From: Mantamonas sphyraenae
Taxonomy: Eukaryota; CRuMs; Mantamonadidae
Length of the DNA: 64,000 nucleotides
Reading direction: 5' to 3'
NCBI GenBank assembly: GCA_026936335.1
Contig: JAPMXV010000024.1
Location: 62,001 to 126,000 of the forward strand
This document shows positions 1 through 10,789 of the stretch, piece after piece. Under the pieces are notes generated by a model. The model searched no databases. It was given only the letters and a program-made list of their open reading frames with translations, and was not told the DNA's origin. The position numbers and the translations under genes were made by a program. Every line of letters starts with the position of its first letter. The stretch's first letter is position 1.

Positions 1-2524
1 CCACAGGCCTCTCCGTGGCCCTCCATCCCATGCGTGTGCAACACATCCTCGGCACCCCTTCCGGTCGTGTCTTTGTCACCGCCGGCAAATCCGCCCCGTA
101 CCGTCTGTACGAGCTCGTGTACAACCCGCAGGAAAGCTGGTTCTCCAAGCGTTGCGAGCTCCAAGACGTGACCCCATCCACCGTACGCAACAGCAGTGGA
201 GGCAAGAATGGAGGCGGCGGCGGCAGCAGCAGTGGCACAGGTGGAAGCGGAAGCAGCTTCGGTTTGGCACCCCTGGCCGAGTACGTCGGGTATTTCGGAA
301 ACGCGGCGTGCCCGTCGTTTGGCGCGCTCGCCCACGATCCGGCCAACAATTTGCTGTACGCAGTGACAGAGGCATGCCATGTGCAAGTGTTTGATCTGGG
401 CGAATCGGGCTACGAGTGGACACATCTGGAAGACAGCGGGGTGGCACTCGATTTGAACAGCATCGAGGAGGCGTGTGCGGATCAGTTTGCACAGGCAGGC
501 GATCGTAAGGATCCGTCCGTGGTGGCGCTGCACGTGCACAGCAGCAGTGAGAGCGCAGGGGTACGCACACAGGGCACTGCATACGATGTGGTGGCCATCA
601 CACGTGACGGCTGGCGGTTGTATTTGACGCTGGAGACGGAGGAAGGGCGACCCTTTCTTGTGTTTACGCACATGCGACTGCCGCCACAGCGTGTGGGCTT
701 CTCCCTCGACGCTGCCAGTGTCTGTGTCCACGAGCAGCACTTTGTATATTCCAATGCGTCGGCGTTGCACTTTCACCTCGTCAGCCCGCTGGCCGCGGGG
801 CATGGCGGAGCCGACGGCGCCTTGGGCAGGCTTCACGAAGCTCACACCCTGGTCGGCAACCAAGTCAACCAGCCGGGACAGAGTGGCAACAACAGCAACA
901 GCAACAACAACAACAACAGCAACAGCAGCAAGGGCAAGGGCAACACAAGTGGTAATGGCAACGGTGGTGGTATGACGCTGTCGTTGCCGACGCTGTACGG
1001 CATGGCGCCGTGGCCTGCGGAAGATGCGCTGTTTCAGGGCAGAGTTGCACGCACGTCGCCTTTGCTGACCCAACACCTGTTGCCAGCCAAGGCCTTTACG
1101 GTGCTTACCTCGCATGCACTTGTCACCGTGCGTGTGTTGCCTCCCATGGACCAGTTGCGACGCCTGCTGGACCGTGACTCCCCCTCACGCATTGCCATCT
1201 CTGCCTTTTTCACAACCTACGGCCCCACAGAGGCCCTGGCGATGTGTTTGCTCCTTGCCAGTGAGTGTGACGACTTGGCAATGGCATCGTCGTCGTCGTC
1301 GTCGTCGTCCTCCGCCTCGTCGGTGTCACGTGTGGCATCGCATGCCGCCGAGTTGTTGACGTCGATGAACAATACGCCGGCGTTGGTGGTGGGTACGGGT
1401 GGACGTGTGCTCGCATGTCCCGACAAGCCCGGATTTGTGGCACCGCACGAAACACGCCTGCAGATCGATTATGGCACGGAGGAGCAGCGGGTGCAGTTTA
1501 GCCACGCACACAACGCGTTGTATCTGGCCACCGCACGTCTGGTCTCCTTTGTGTGGGACCAGGGTGTGTTGAGCGGGGTTGCTGCAGCTGGAACAGAGAC
1601 GTTGACCTCTTCCTCCTCCTCCTCTGCACTCGGCCTCGTGCGGGCCACACTGAGCAAGAGTGAGGCAGAGAGTGTGTTGCGACGTGTGGAGACCCTGGTG
1701 CACTTTCTGCCACGCAGCATGCCGCAGGTTCAGGGCACCCCTGTGCAACGACTGCATGCCTTTCTGCGTCGCACGCCCCTTCACCACGTGCAAACCATGG
1801 AACTGCGCTCCTTGCTCCATCTGCGTGCTCTCCTCCGTCGTCTGGCCGAGTGTCTGCACCTGCTTGCTGCCGTTGCTGAGTACGCACCTGCCAACCTCTC
1901 TCGTCGCGCCGTGCGCCATCCCACCACCCTGGCAGCCCTTGTGGCAGGGACAAGCGTGGGTGCACAGTCTCTCTCTGCTTCGTCGTCGTCCAGGGCATCC
2001 AGCAGCAGTGGCGGTTCTGCAGGACGTGGCATGGTGTATCGTGCACGCATGGCACGTGAGGAGCTGGTGTTTCTTGTCATGCGTCACTGCATGCACAACG
2101 AAGCAGCCATGGAAGCGATGGCCTCTGAGCTTGCGCGTCGTTGTCCCACACTGTTTGGCCCCGTCGATCGCATCCGATACAAAGCCAAGCAAGCCCTGGA
2201 ATTTGCCTGTGCCCCGCACCGCAGGTTGGATGGTGGTGACAACGATGGTGATGATGATGATGATGATGATGATGATGACGTGGACCGGTACAAGACCTAC
2301 TTGCAACGTGCGGTGGCACTGTATGTGCGCATTGCAGAACACGTGCGCATCCGTCCTCTCTGTGCACAGTTGGCACAGATGAGCTTCTACAACGGCTTGG
2401 TGACCATTGCGCTGGTGCGTGCGGCAAAATTGGACCCCGACAACATGGCATTGCGCTACGAGGATGATGATGACGACGAGGACGATGATGAATACGACCG
2501 CAACGCTCTCTTTGACGATGATGA

Positions 2525-2569
<45 letters not shown>

Positions 2570-4250
2570 TGACAGGATGGACCACGACAGTGCCACGTCC
2601 TCGCGTCGCCGCGTGCGTCGTGGCGGAGGCATGGTGGCCGTGCAACGTGCGTACAACGATCGCATGGAGTGCTACGATTGCATCCTGGAACATCTGGGCA
2701 AGCTGCTGCGCAGTGTGGAAAGGGGAGGTGGCGATGGCAGGGGCAACATTGACGACGGCGAGGATGGGATGGACGTGGATGCGGCCGCCGAGTTGGATTG
2801 GCAAGCCATGGTGGATGAGACGTGGCAACTGGCGGTGGAATCCAAGGACAAGCTGTGGCACGAAACACTGTACGCATGGCTCATGCGACAGGAGGATTTG
2901 CACTCACGTTTGCTGTCCATCAGTTCCCCATTCCTGGAACCCTTCCTTGTGGAGCAAGCCACGCGTGCGGAGGAGGAGGACGGCCTGAGCGACGTGCTGC
3001 CAGTCACCCTTGCGGTGGAGTTTTACAAACGGAACCACAGTCCGGGCAAGGCTGCCTCGTTGCTCCAACACCTGGCTGACAAGCCACCGTCCAGCAGCTA
3101 CCAGGTGAGCATCCACGACAGGGCTGAGTATCTGCGTGAGGCATTGCTTCTGCTGCGTCTTGCCGCCTGGGAGCATGGCAACGATGGCGACTACGACAAC
3201 GGCACCCATGACGACGACGACTGGATGCACCTGCAGCATGTGGAAGGCAAGCAGAGCGGCGCCATGCGTTTGGATGCGGCCGAGTTGGAGCTGCGGCAGA
3301 TGGTGGCTGCGGTGCAGGTGACCATGACGGAAGAGGGGCCGGAGGCGGTGCGCGAGGCGCTGGTGGAACAGGCTCTTGTGGACAGGGACGACTTGTACGC
3401 GATTGCATTGGAGCATGGGATGTATGTGCAGTGTTTGGACATTTGCGACGCGCTGTGGCAGTATTACATGGCGGTGCGGGACATCCACGGAGGCGAGGGC
3501 GAGGAGGCGGAGGAGGCGGAAGAGGAGTTGGCTCACGTGCAGGAGCTGATGCATGAGAATTGGGTCAACATCATCGATGACACCATGCACAGGCACAACG
3601 AGCTGCAGGACGCCCTTGACGATCTGCAGGCCATCGTGCATCAACTCGGCAGTGGCTACTACGCCGACAAGAGTCCTGTGTTTGATGTACCCTTCCTGGT
3701 CACCAATCTGGAGCTGGTGAACATGCAAAACCACAAACACACCCGACGTGCAGGCTCCTCCTCCCTCCTCTCCCTCTCCACACACGCCATCTCGTCGCCC
3801 CTGCGCTCGCCCATGGCCTCCAATGCAGGGTATGGCGGACGTGGCAACAGCAGCAGCAGCCGTGGAGGAGACAATGCCGCCGCGGAAGACGACAGCCTGG
3901 GGTGGATTGTGCGTGTCATGCGTGCGGTGGGTGTGCCCTTTGCCACCCTCGCACAGATCTACGATCGCTTCGAGAGCGACCAACCCGAGCTGTGGCGCAA
4001 GGAGGCGTCCATTTTGCACCTCATGCGTGTGCGTCTGTTGCTGCTGCAGATGTGGCAAAGCCACGGAATGCGTCGCAACAACACCCTGGCCCAGACCCGG
4101 CAGGAGTTTGCCAACTTTATGGCTACGCACGGGGAAGACATGGTCTCTGAGTACATGGTTGTGTTGCAGGGCATCACGGGCAGGCAACAGCAGGTCAAGC
4201 GGCTTGTGCGTGGCTTTGCGTCGCTGGTGCGTGCCACAAACACACGATGA
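1..4250 (+). CDS. NUP155: Nup155/Nup170-family nucleoporin, 5'-partial
   Basis: Scaffold nucleoporin of the inner ring of the nuclear pore, which links membrane-associated Nups to the channel. The frame is open from the left edge, so the first part of the beta-propeller (roughly 190 residues by comparison with human Nup155) lies outside. The visible start, GRVFVTAGKSAPYRLYELVY then ESWFSKRC, follows the end of the Nup155 propeller. The C-terminus (LWRKEASILHLMRVRLLLLQ, then EFANFMATHGEDMVSEYMVV) is the alpha-solenoid tail. ccacag at 1-6 could be a splice acceptor. No intron is seen after that over 1411 codons. Oddities are two long Asp runs (near 2248-2280 and 2500-2575), Ser and Asn/Gly runs, and acidic linkers in the solenoid, which make the protein longer than animal homologues. 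It is convergent with the next gene, 106 nt away. Family assignment is confident; the symbol is by homology. Confidence 0.9.
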
Positions 4251-4270
4251 ACACACACACACACACACAC
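4251..4270. repeat. (AC)10 microsatellite
   Basis: Ten perfect AC dinucleotides directly after the Nup155 stop codon, in the short gap between two convergent genes. It probably lies in the 3' UTR. Confidence 0.9.
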
Positions 4271-4356
4271 GGGGCAGTGACGAAGCACAGTACACGGGTG
4301 TGTGTGTGAAGAAACGGGATGAACATTTCCCACGGGTTTCATTTTCCATCGCCTCC

Positions 4357-7300
4357 TCACCTGGTCTTCTTGACAAAGTCTTGTGTGGGCGGCTGCTCGG
4401 CAGGGAGGGCAAGAGAGAGGAGAATGAGGAAGGAGAGGACGACGAGAAGGATGGCACAGTCAAACACAAGCTTGGGGGCAAAGATGGCCCAGACCATGAG
4501 ATGCCTGCGTGCACCGTAGACAAAAAACGCACTCAGGGCAGCGTTGAGGCCATAGTACAGAGCAAAGATGGCCAGGGGCAGTGCCCAGGTACGATGGCCC
4601 GTGTGGGAGTGCACGACATGGGCGGCGACGGGCAGCAGGAGCACAATCAGCAGGAAGGAGGCAAAGGTGTTGAGGCCCATGAGCGCGCCGTTTGCGTAAA
4701 AGTTAAACTCCTCGATGCCAACAAAGGTGTTGCCTACCTGCAGGGCCCCAAAGTCGTTCTGGTGGCCTGTTTCAAAGAAGTAACGATGAGCGCTAAAGGC
4801 CAACGAAAGCAGGGTGCCGAGGAGGAGGAAAAACGGACCCGTGCTGACGTGGGACAAGGCATTGGCGGCGTGCACACGTGCCAGGTGACCCACCGTATCC
4901 AGCAGACTCTGCACGTGAAGATACAAGAGCAACACAATGCACGGGGAACTGGGACCCAACGCCAACGCCAGCGACGGGGTGAGCACAAGCCATGCCGCAT
5001 AGCAACGGAGATGATGCACGCCTGCGGTGCTGCCATCGCCATCATCCAGTGCCCCCGTTGCAGCAGCCGTTGTGTCATCTCCTGTCTCGTTCCGTATCTG
5101 CATCCTGCGTCGTCTGCCTCGGGTTGTTGTCCTTGCCAGCACGCCGCACCAAAGGCAACGCCAACAAGCCAAGTGCAGAGAGGGCGTATGTGAGACGAGG
5201 CAAACCCAGGCGAAGGTGCGCGGGCTGTGCATCGATGCTGGTGAACGTTTGCAGGGAGAAGAAGAGGAGCATGGCGGCATGTGCGAGGATGGCGTGTGCC
5301 CCAAGGGCGAGACGGGTCATGGGGCTGCTGCGGGCCCACAGATGACGTTTGATGATGACAAGGGGCATGAGGAGGGATGGGAGGGCACAGACAAGGAGCA
5401 TGTGTGTGGGCTGCTGGCGATCGAGTTCGGCGGCAGGTGAGATGGGCAGCCACTCGTGAGCCTTGACAGTGGCAAGGTGCAGCAAGGCATGGGCCAGGGC
5501 AGACGGGAGGGAACGATGGGACGATTCGCGTCCTTCGGTGTTCAGAGTGGCGATGAGGAGAAGGAGGGCGGCGCCTGTCTGCAGGTAGGCCAACACGGTG
5601 TGTTCCGCCACAATGAAGCTGTTTGAAAACAGGCCTGCAGCGTGCATGGCGGTGGCAAGCAGCATGTACTTGTCAAACAGATGCAGATGGAGGGTGGAGA
5701 TGGAGGCAGCCGCACGTGTGTAGGCCAACACACGGGGCACGCCGTGCACGAGCATGTGCCAGGCGAGACCCAACACAGAACCCAGTGCAGCCAGGGCCAT
5801 GGGCGAGGGTGAATCCAGCACCAGGAAGAGACTGGAGGGACACAGGTGGGCGAGAATGACACCCACAAGGGCACCCACAGACATGGCCAGAGTGGGCGGG
5901 TTCAGATGCAGGGCCATGGCACGCAATGCCAACGCCCCAGTGAGAGCAAGGGCAAGCACAAAGATGACAAGGGCCCAACGCATGGCCGAGAGGTCGAAGC
6001 GAGCCCACACGTGACGGCACATGTCCAGGGTCTGCGTGGTGAACTGTTGGTACTTGGAACACAGCAACTTGAGATGGTGCAGGTTGTGTGCCTGCGAGCC
6101 ACCCGCTCGGATGTACAACATCTCAGCCTCTTGGTACAAGGTACGCAGTTTGGTCAGCTGGGCGTCGGGCAGCTGGCCGGGTGCCAGGCGGTGGTAGACG
6201 TCGAGGAAGCGGGAAATCTGCGCCGCGTTGACATGCAGCGCCTGCAGCAGACGACGGAAGCCGGCGAGCTGCGTGGCCGTGGACAGGGTAAAGTGGGTCT
6301 CTGGATGTACGTGTGCGGTGGGCGAGGCGGCAGTGGGGGCGTCGGAGAGGCGGGCGCGTGCGTCTGCGGGAAGATCCTGAGAACGGACGAAAAACAAGTC
6401 AGGAATGACGGTTCCGAGCGAACCAAAGGGAATGGGCAGCCCCAGCAGGAGGGAGAGGGTGGGCACGAGGTCGACCTGTGGGATGGTGGTTTGGTGGTGT
6501 GGGGCATCGGAGACGGCGTGGGAACCGGTGTACTGCACGGTGTCCAGCCTGTCATGCAGATGCTGACGGTAGTGGCGTCGCAAGTCAAAGTTGAACGGTG
6601 TTTTGGCGTACAAAAACAGCGCCGCGTTGACTTCCTCATCACTGGCGCCGCCATGGTTGCCGCCTGGGGTCATGCCATGGTCACCCATGACGACGAGGAG
6701 GGTGTCGTCGTCGAGGGCATCGACCACATCGGTGATGACACGGTCCATCTGGCGCAGTTTGTCGGCAATGATGGGGTGGTAGGGCCCGTAGCGGTGGCCG
6801 ACGTGGTCGACGCCGAGAAAGTGAGCGATGAGCAGGTTCCAGTCGCTGGAGGTGTTGCGCATCTCTGGCAGGAGGTGGTCGATGCAGCCGTTGTCCACAG
6901 TGTGCAGGTCCTTGACATTGAACGACGGATACGGGTAGGCAAGGTCGAAATGGGTTGGAAACAGGGCCGTCCAGGTGTCGTCGCCCATGAACACCGTGGT
7001 GCGTGCGTTGAGCTTGGCCTGTTGCACCAAACTGTCCTCCGCAATGGTTTCCGAGGCAAAGTTGGCGGAAATGTCGATGAACGTGGGCAACCCTCCCGTG
7101 GTGAGTCCCTTGAGACGTTGCATGGTCACGGTGGGGGCATCCGCCGCAAAGCGATACAGCACTGCGTTGTGTGGTTGACGATTGATGAGTCGACGCAGGA
7201 TGGGAAGTCGGTTGACATACGGTGGCACCTCGTCCGTGGTGGCCGTGGCCAACGAGTCGTCCCAGCGGGCAAAGTCGTACCGCAGCGCGTCGATCACAAG

Positions 7301-7591
7301 CAACACAGCGCGGGAGAACCGTCGTTCAGGCAACCAACACGATTGGGTGTGGGAGGAAGAGGAGGAGGAGGAGGAGGAGGAGGACGGCGGGTCGGCATGG
7401 CTGTCGTTATCCTTTGCCCCTGCTTGTGTTGCAGTTCCTGTGGTGGTGTTGTACGAACCGGGGATGCGCACCGGCGGATCGTCGCAGCGAGACAACTCGG
7501 TCAGCTCGTAGCGGGTGAGCAGGAAGCCATGGAGGTAGAGATAGACGCCCGATGCAAACAGGAGGGCAATCCACAGGAGGGTGGTGCGCAT
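4357..7591 (-). CDS. PIGO: GPI ethanolamine phosphate transferase 3 (PIG-O type), with one frame break
   Basis: Transfers ethanolamine phosphate to the third mannose of the GPI precursor in the ER membrane. Start at 7591 (MRTTLLW) is followed by one membrane segment. The lumenal alkaline-phosphatase-like domain has VLLVIDALRYDF, FMGDDTW, HFLGVDHVGHRYGP and VVMGDHGMTPGGNHGG, which supply the metal-binding Asp/His residues. A many-times membrane-spanning C-terminus follows. The PIG-O hallmark C-terminal segments (FETGHQNDFGALQVG, GANTFAS-like GLNTFAS, VWAIFAPKLVFD) are in a second frame covering 4357 to about 5130. The first frame stops at 5075. The two overlap in a hydrophilic linker, so the gene needs a one-base shift near 5080-5135: a sequencing or assembly error, a real lesion, or an unrecognised very short intron. 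It is divergent from the cystatin gene. An in-frame GTG at 7660 was not used because ATG 7591 fits the family start. Confidence 0.88.
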
Positions 7592-7707
7592 GGTTGTGTT
7601 TGGGCAATGGAACCTGCTGGGGTGTTGTCTTGTGTCTCGCCGCGCGAATGGAGCCAACACACACCTTGTGAAACCCCCAAACTTACCCCCTTTTCACACT
7701 ACAAAAA
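7592..7707. promoter_or_regulatory. Shared divergent promoter, PIG-O / cystatin
   Basis: Only 116 nt separate the two start codons, so both promoters must lie here or overlap the genes. I see no clear TATA box. Inference from spacing only. Confidence 0.4.
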
Positions 7708-8185
7708 ATGGCAATGGTTGGCGCTGTGGGCGATGCCCAGGACATTGACGAGACGGTGACTGCTCTGTGTGAGACGCACCGCGCAGACATTGGCGAGTAC
7801 GAGACGTTTGAGCCCGTGTCGTATGCCTCGCAGGTAGGTGTGGATGGGTGTGCAATGCCATAGGTGGCATGCGGGGATGTGCGACGGTGTGACACATGTT
7901 CTGTGCGACTCGTGTGCATGTGAGGGCGTGGAGAGCGGCAAGAGGGTTTTGCTGGGAAACGTCAAGAGGCCACGTTTTTTGGGCCGGAGGTGCTGACACG
8001 CGTGACACGCACACACAAACACATGGGCATGCAAACAGGTCGTGGCAGGAATCAACTACTTTGTCAAGATCAACGTGGGCGACGAGCACGTGCACGTGCG
8101 CATCTACAAGCCCCTGAGCGGCGATTCCGAGTTTGTGTCGAAGGAGACGGGTCACACCGCCGACGATGAGATCACTCATTTTTGA
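7708..8185 (+). CDS. Stefin-type cystatin, cysteine protease inhibitor (two exons)
   Basis: Small intracellular inhibitor of papain-like cysteine proteases (cathepsins), built like cystatin B. Exon 1 is 7708-7833 and exon 2 is 8039-8185, joined in phase 0 across a 205-nt intron (gtaggt...acag). The 90-residue product is close to the 98 residues of human cystatin B. It has an N-terminal Gly region (MAMVGAVG), the papain-binding loop QVVAG immediately followed by INYFVKINVG, and the family C-terminus with DDEITHF in place of the mammalian HDELTYF. There is no signal peptide. The splice junction falls between Gln and Val of QVVAG and restores the motif exactly, which confirms the intron. Its stop is only 27 nt from the stop of the convergent PB1 gene, so the 3' UTRs must overlap. 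Confidence 0.92.
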
Positions 8186-8212
8186 AGGGGAAGAATGTGA
8201 AAACCCTTTTCA

Positions 8213-8520
8213 TCAATAGAACACTCGGATCTCCACCACTTCACCCGACATGCCATGTTCCATGGCCTCCTGCAGTTCCAGCTGGTTGGTCATGTTGCAC
8301 CAGTCGCCGTCTTCGTCCGGGTACTTCATGGAAAAGTCGTCGTGGTCCAGCTGCAATGCCGTCTGCACTGCCAGCCGGAACGTGTCCATGTGTGTGTTGA
8401 CAGGCACCTGCACCCGTTTGGTGGATCCGTTGTAATTCAACACCAGCTTGTACGTCACCACAGGTCCCACACTTGTATCCGGCTGCTCCTGCTGCTCTTT
8501 CTGTTGTTGTTGTTGATCCT

Positions 8521-8568
<48 letters not shown>

Positions 8569-9097
8569 CCTGTGCTTTCGTGTTGGGTCTTCGTCGGAAG
8601 CCGTCGTCTGCCGTCTTGCCGTGCAGCAGAAGGCTCTCGCTAGCAAGATCGTCCTCCATCAGACTCCATTCGCCAAACTTTGCCCTGCTTGGCCGTGCGC
8701 TGTTGTTGTTGTTGTTGTTGTTTGTACCCGTGTGTGCATGCCCGTCTTTCTGTGTGGTTGTTGTCGTTGTCTCGTGCCCTTGTTCCCCCGGCTGTGTTTG
8801 TTGTTGCGGCACTGTAAACGTCACAACGGCGCTCCCATGCTCGCCGTTTGCGTCCAATGTGTCCCTGTAGTCAATCTTTTCCCAATCGTCGTCCTCTCCA
8901 TCGTTGTGTGGCCCTCCCTTGTTTGCCCTGGCTCCCGTGGACGACGGCGTTCCGTCCTCACCGTCCGAATCGACCTCGGAAATGGCAATGGTCCCACCGC
9001 CGTTCTCGTTGCCGTTTGCGCTGTTGTTGGACGTCCCATCCGTCCCGTCTTGTCCCTCGGGCGTCGTTCCAGCCAGCCAGTTCCACACACTGCTCAT
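8213..9097 (-). CDS. C-terminal PB1-domain protein with p62-like W-x-x-I motif
   Basis: 294 residues starting MSSVWNWLAG at 9097. The N-terminal two-thirds is low complexity (Asn/Gly/Ser, Gln and Asn runs, an NS dipeptide repeat coded by a CAG-like microsatellite near 8520-8570). The last ~80 residues (about 212-294) form a PB1 domain: YKLVLNYNGSTKRVQVP, then the acidic OPCA loop KYPDEDGDWCNM, then the closing strand EVVEIRVF. PB1 domains pair acidic and basic faces to assemble heteromers or filaments; a basic Lys-Arg in the first strand suggests it can do both. Near residues 68-74 is DDDWEKI, which matches the acidic-W-x-x-I pattern of LC3-interacting regions; p62 has DDDWTHL. Divergent from a second PB1 gene with which it shares W-E-x-(I/L) and VTF segments in order. 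A role in selective autophagy is inference. Confidence 0.8.
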
Positions 9098-9273
9098 GGC
9101 TGTGGATGTGTCCTCCGTCTGCTTTGCGGCACCCAGCGCAAGTGAAGTCGCGTGCCCCCCAACACAGAGACGCACACAAACACAGACTCCACACAGCCAA
9201 CCCAGCCGCACGTACACATACACACACACACACAGTCAACCCATCCATTCATTTTAAGAAAACAACCACAACC
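9098..9273. promoter_or_regulatory. Bidirectional promoter between two PB1-domain genes
   Basis: 176 nt between opposite start codons, containing runs of (AC)n near 9170-9235. The paralogous relation of the two genes and this short gap suggest co-regulation. No specific element was recognised. Confidence 0.4.
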
Positions 9274-10656
9274 ATGGAACACGACTGGGAAATCCTCGAG
9301 CTGGACGGCGGCACGGACGCACTGAGTGAAGACGACGGCGACGTGCCCATTGTCACCTTTCATGGCGACTGGGAGAGTGTGGCACAATCTGTGTCGGAAG
9401 AGGTGGGTGTCATGTGGGGGTGGCAGAGGAGGGGAAAGGCGGGCGGGGACGGTGAAGAAGAATCGAGGCCCCAAACCCAAGAACAACCAAAAAGCTCACA
9501 CCAGACGCACTGACGCTTGCGTACACACTGGGACTGGACTCGCACAGATCACTGTGGACCGGCTGACGGTGGAGCAGCATGGCGACGAGACGTACATCTC
9601 GCTGGGGGCGTCGAGTCTGCTGCAGAGCGTCTCGGGAATTCAAGCGGAAACGCAAACGTTGCCGCCGGCGACCAGTTCGGCGTCCACATCGACGGACGAG
9701 ACGCAGACGGCCGAGGCAGGCGTCGGGGCAGTGCAGGAAACCACCGAGATGGGTGTGGGTGGCTCTGCAAGTGATGCCGATGAGAATGAGGACGAGGAGA
9801 CGGCGGAAAACGGCCAGGAGGTGAGCGATGAGTTGCTTCGCTTCAAATTCGACTACCAGGGCGACAAGCGACGCATTGCGGTGAGTTTGCAGGAGCTTGT
9901 GTTTGGCGAGGTGTGTGCACGCGTGGCTGCGTTGTATCGGCTGAACAACGTGCAGGCGTCTCGCATGCACTTTGAGTATGCGGACGAGGACGGGGATGTG
10001 TGCAAGATCACCTCGGATGCCGAGCTGGTGGAGAGTGTGCGTCACCAACGCGAACTGGGCCAATCTCCACTGCGCTTCTCCGTGTGTGTGGGCACAGGCA
10101 GCATCACGGTGTGCATTGGCAGCAGCGCAGGGACGCAAACCACAGGGGTGGAGGTGGAGGTGGTGGAACAAGTGGCCATGGAGGACAGTGCCACCAACAC
10201 AGAGGCAGAAGAGGTGGCAACAGCAGCAGCAGGCGACGATGCAAGCACACAGACGGAAGAGGAGGAGGGCAAGCAGACAGAGGAGACAGGGGTGGGCACT
10301 GGGTTGGCCCTGTGTGTGGAGTTGGACCAGGGGGCACAGACAGACGACACAAACGGCAACGAGGAGAGTGAGGCCCAACGAAAGGCAGCAGCAACCAAAT
10401 TGGCTCGCAATGGGACGGTGGTGCGCCACGGAAGCAACGTGGTGATGGCAAAAACCAACAAGTCGGTGGTCATCCGTTGTGGCTCCACCGTTGTCATCAC
10501 CGGTGGCTGCCAGGTCAGGGTGTCGTCGCCAAAGACGAGCAATGGCAGTGCAGCAGCAGCAGCAGCAGCAGCAGTGGTGGCACAAAGGCAAAGGCAGGGG
10601 TGCAAATCAAGCGCACTCACCAGGGTCAAAGCGTGGTCATTCCCAAGCGACTCTGA
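9274..10656 (+). CDS. PB1-domain protein with N-terminal LIR-like motifs (two exons; C-terminal frame uncertain)
   Basis: Exon 1 9274-9402 (ATG in ACCATGG context) and exon 2 from 9548, joined in phase 0 across a 145-nt intron. Residues 4-8 are DWEIL and 32-36 are DWESV, both acidic-W-x-x-(L/V) motifs of LIR type. The PB1 domain is at about 138-224: LLRFKFDYQGDKRRIAV, OPCA loop FEYADEDGDVCKI, closing strand LRFSVCV. Acidic Thr/Glu/Gln-rich spacers with repeated TQT(E/D) follow, then short hydrophobic strands KSVVIRCGSTVVITGG. At the CAG run near 10550-10580 the long frame becomes atypical. Another frame (one base offset) continues with good codon usage as GVQIKRTHQGQSVVIPKRL and stops at 10656, echoing the earlier strand motif. 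I take that as the real end, which requires a one-base correction in the repeat. The alternative is that the frame reads through into the SNF2 gene. Confidence 0.7.
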
Positions 10657-10789
10657 TGGGCTTGCTTTGTGTTGTGAGAGCATGAGCATGGCGTGGATGA
10701 TCCAACCCACCCATGGCTTCCCACTTTGGAAAATGAAAGGAAGATGTTTGTGTGAGCACGCCCTTGGCATCCAACCCAGCCCCAAGAGA

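Noticed and set aside
1326..2903. Long minus-strand ORF inside Nup155
   Set aside because: Antisense shadow caused by triplet repeats and codon bias; poly-Val/Ile from GAT/GAC repeats, no domain.
2904..4532. Minus-strand ORF of 542 codons across the end of Nup155
   Set aside because: Antisense to conserved Nup155 C-terminus, His/Leu-rich, no recognisable domain.
5080..5135. Very short intron to explain the PIG-O frame break
   Set aside because: Only GT..AG pairs about 30 nt apart are available, far below every supported intron here; a one-base error or lesion is simpler.
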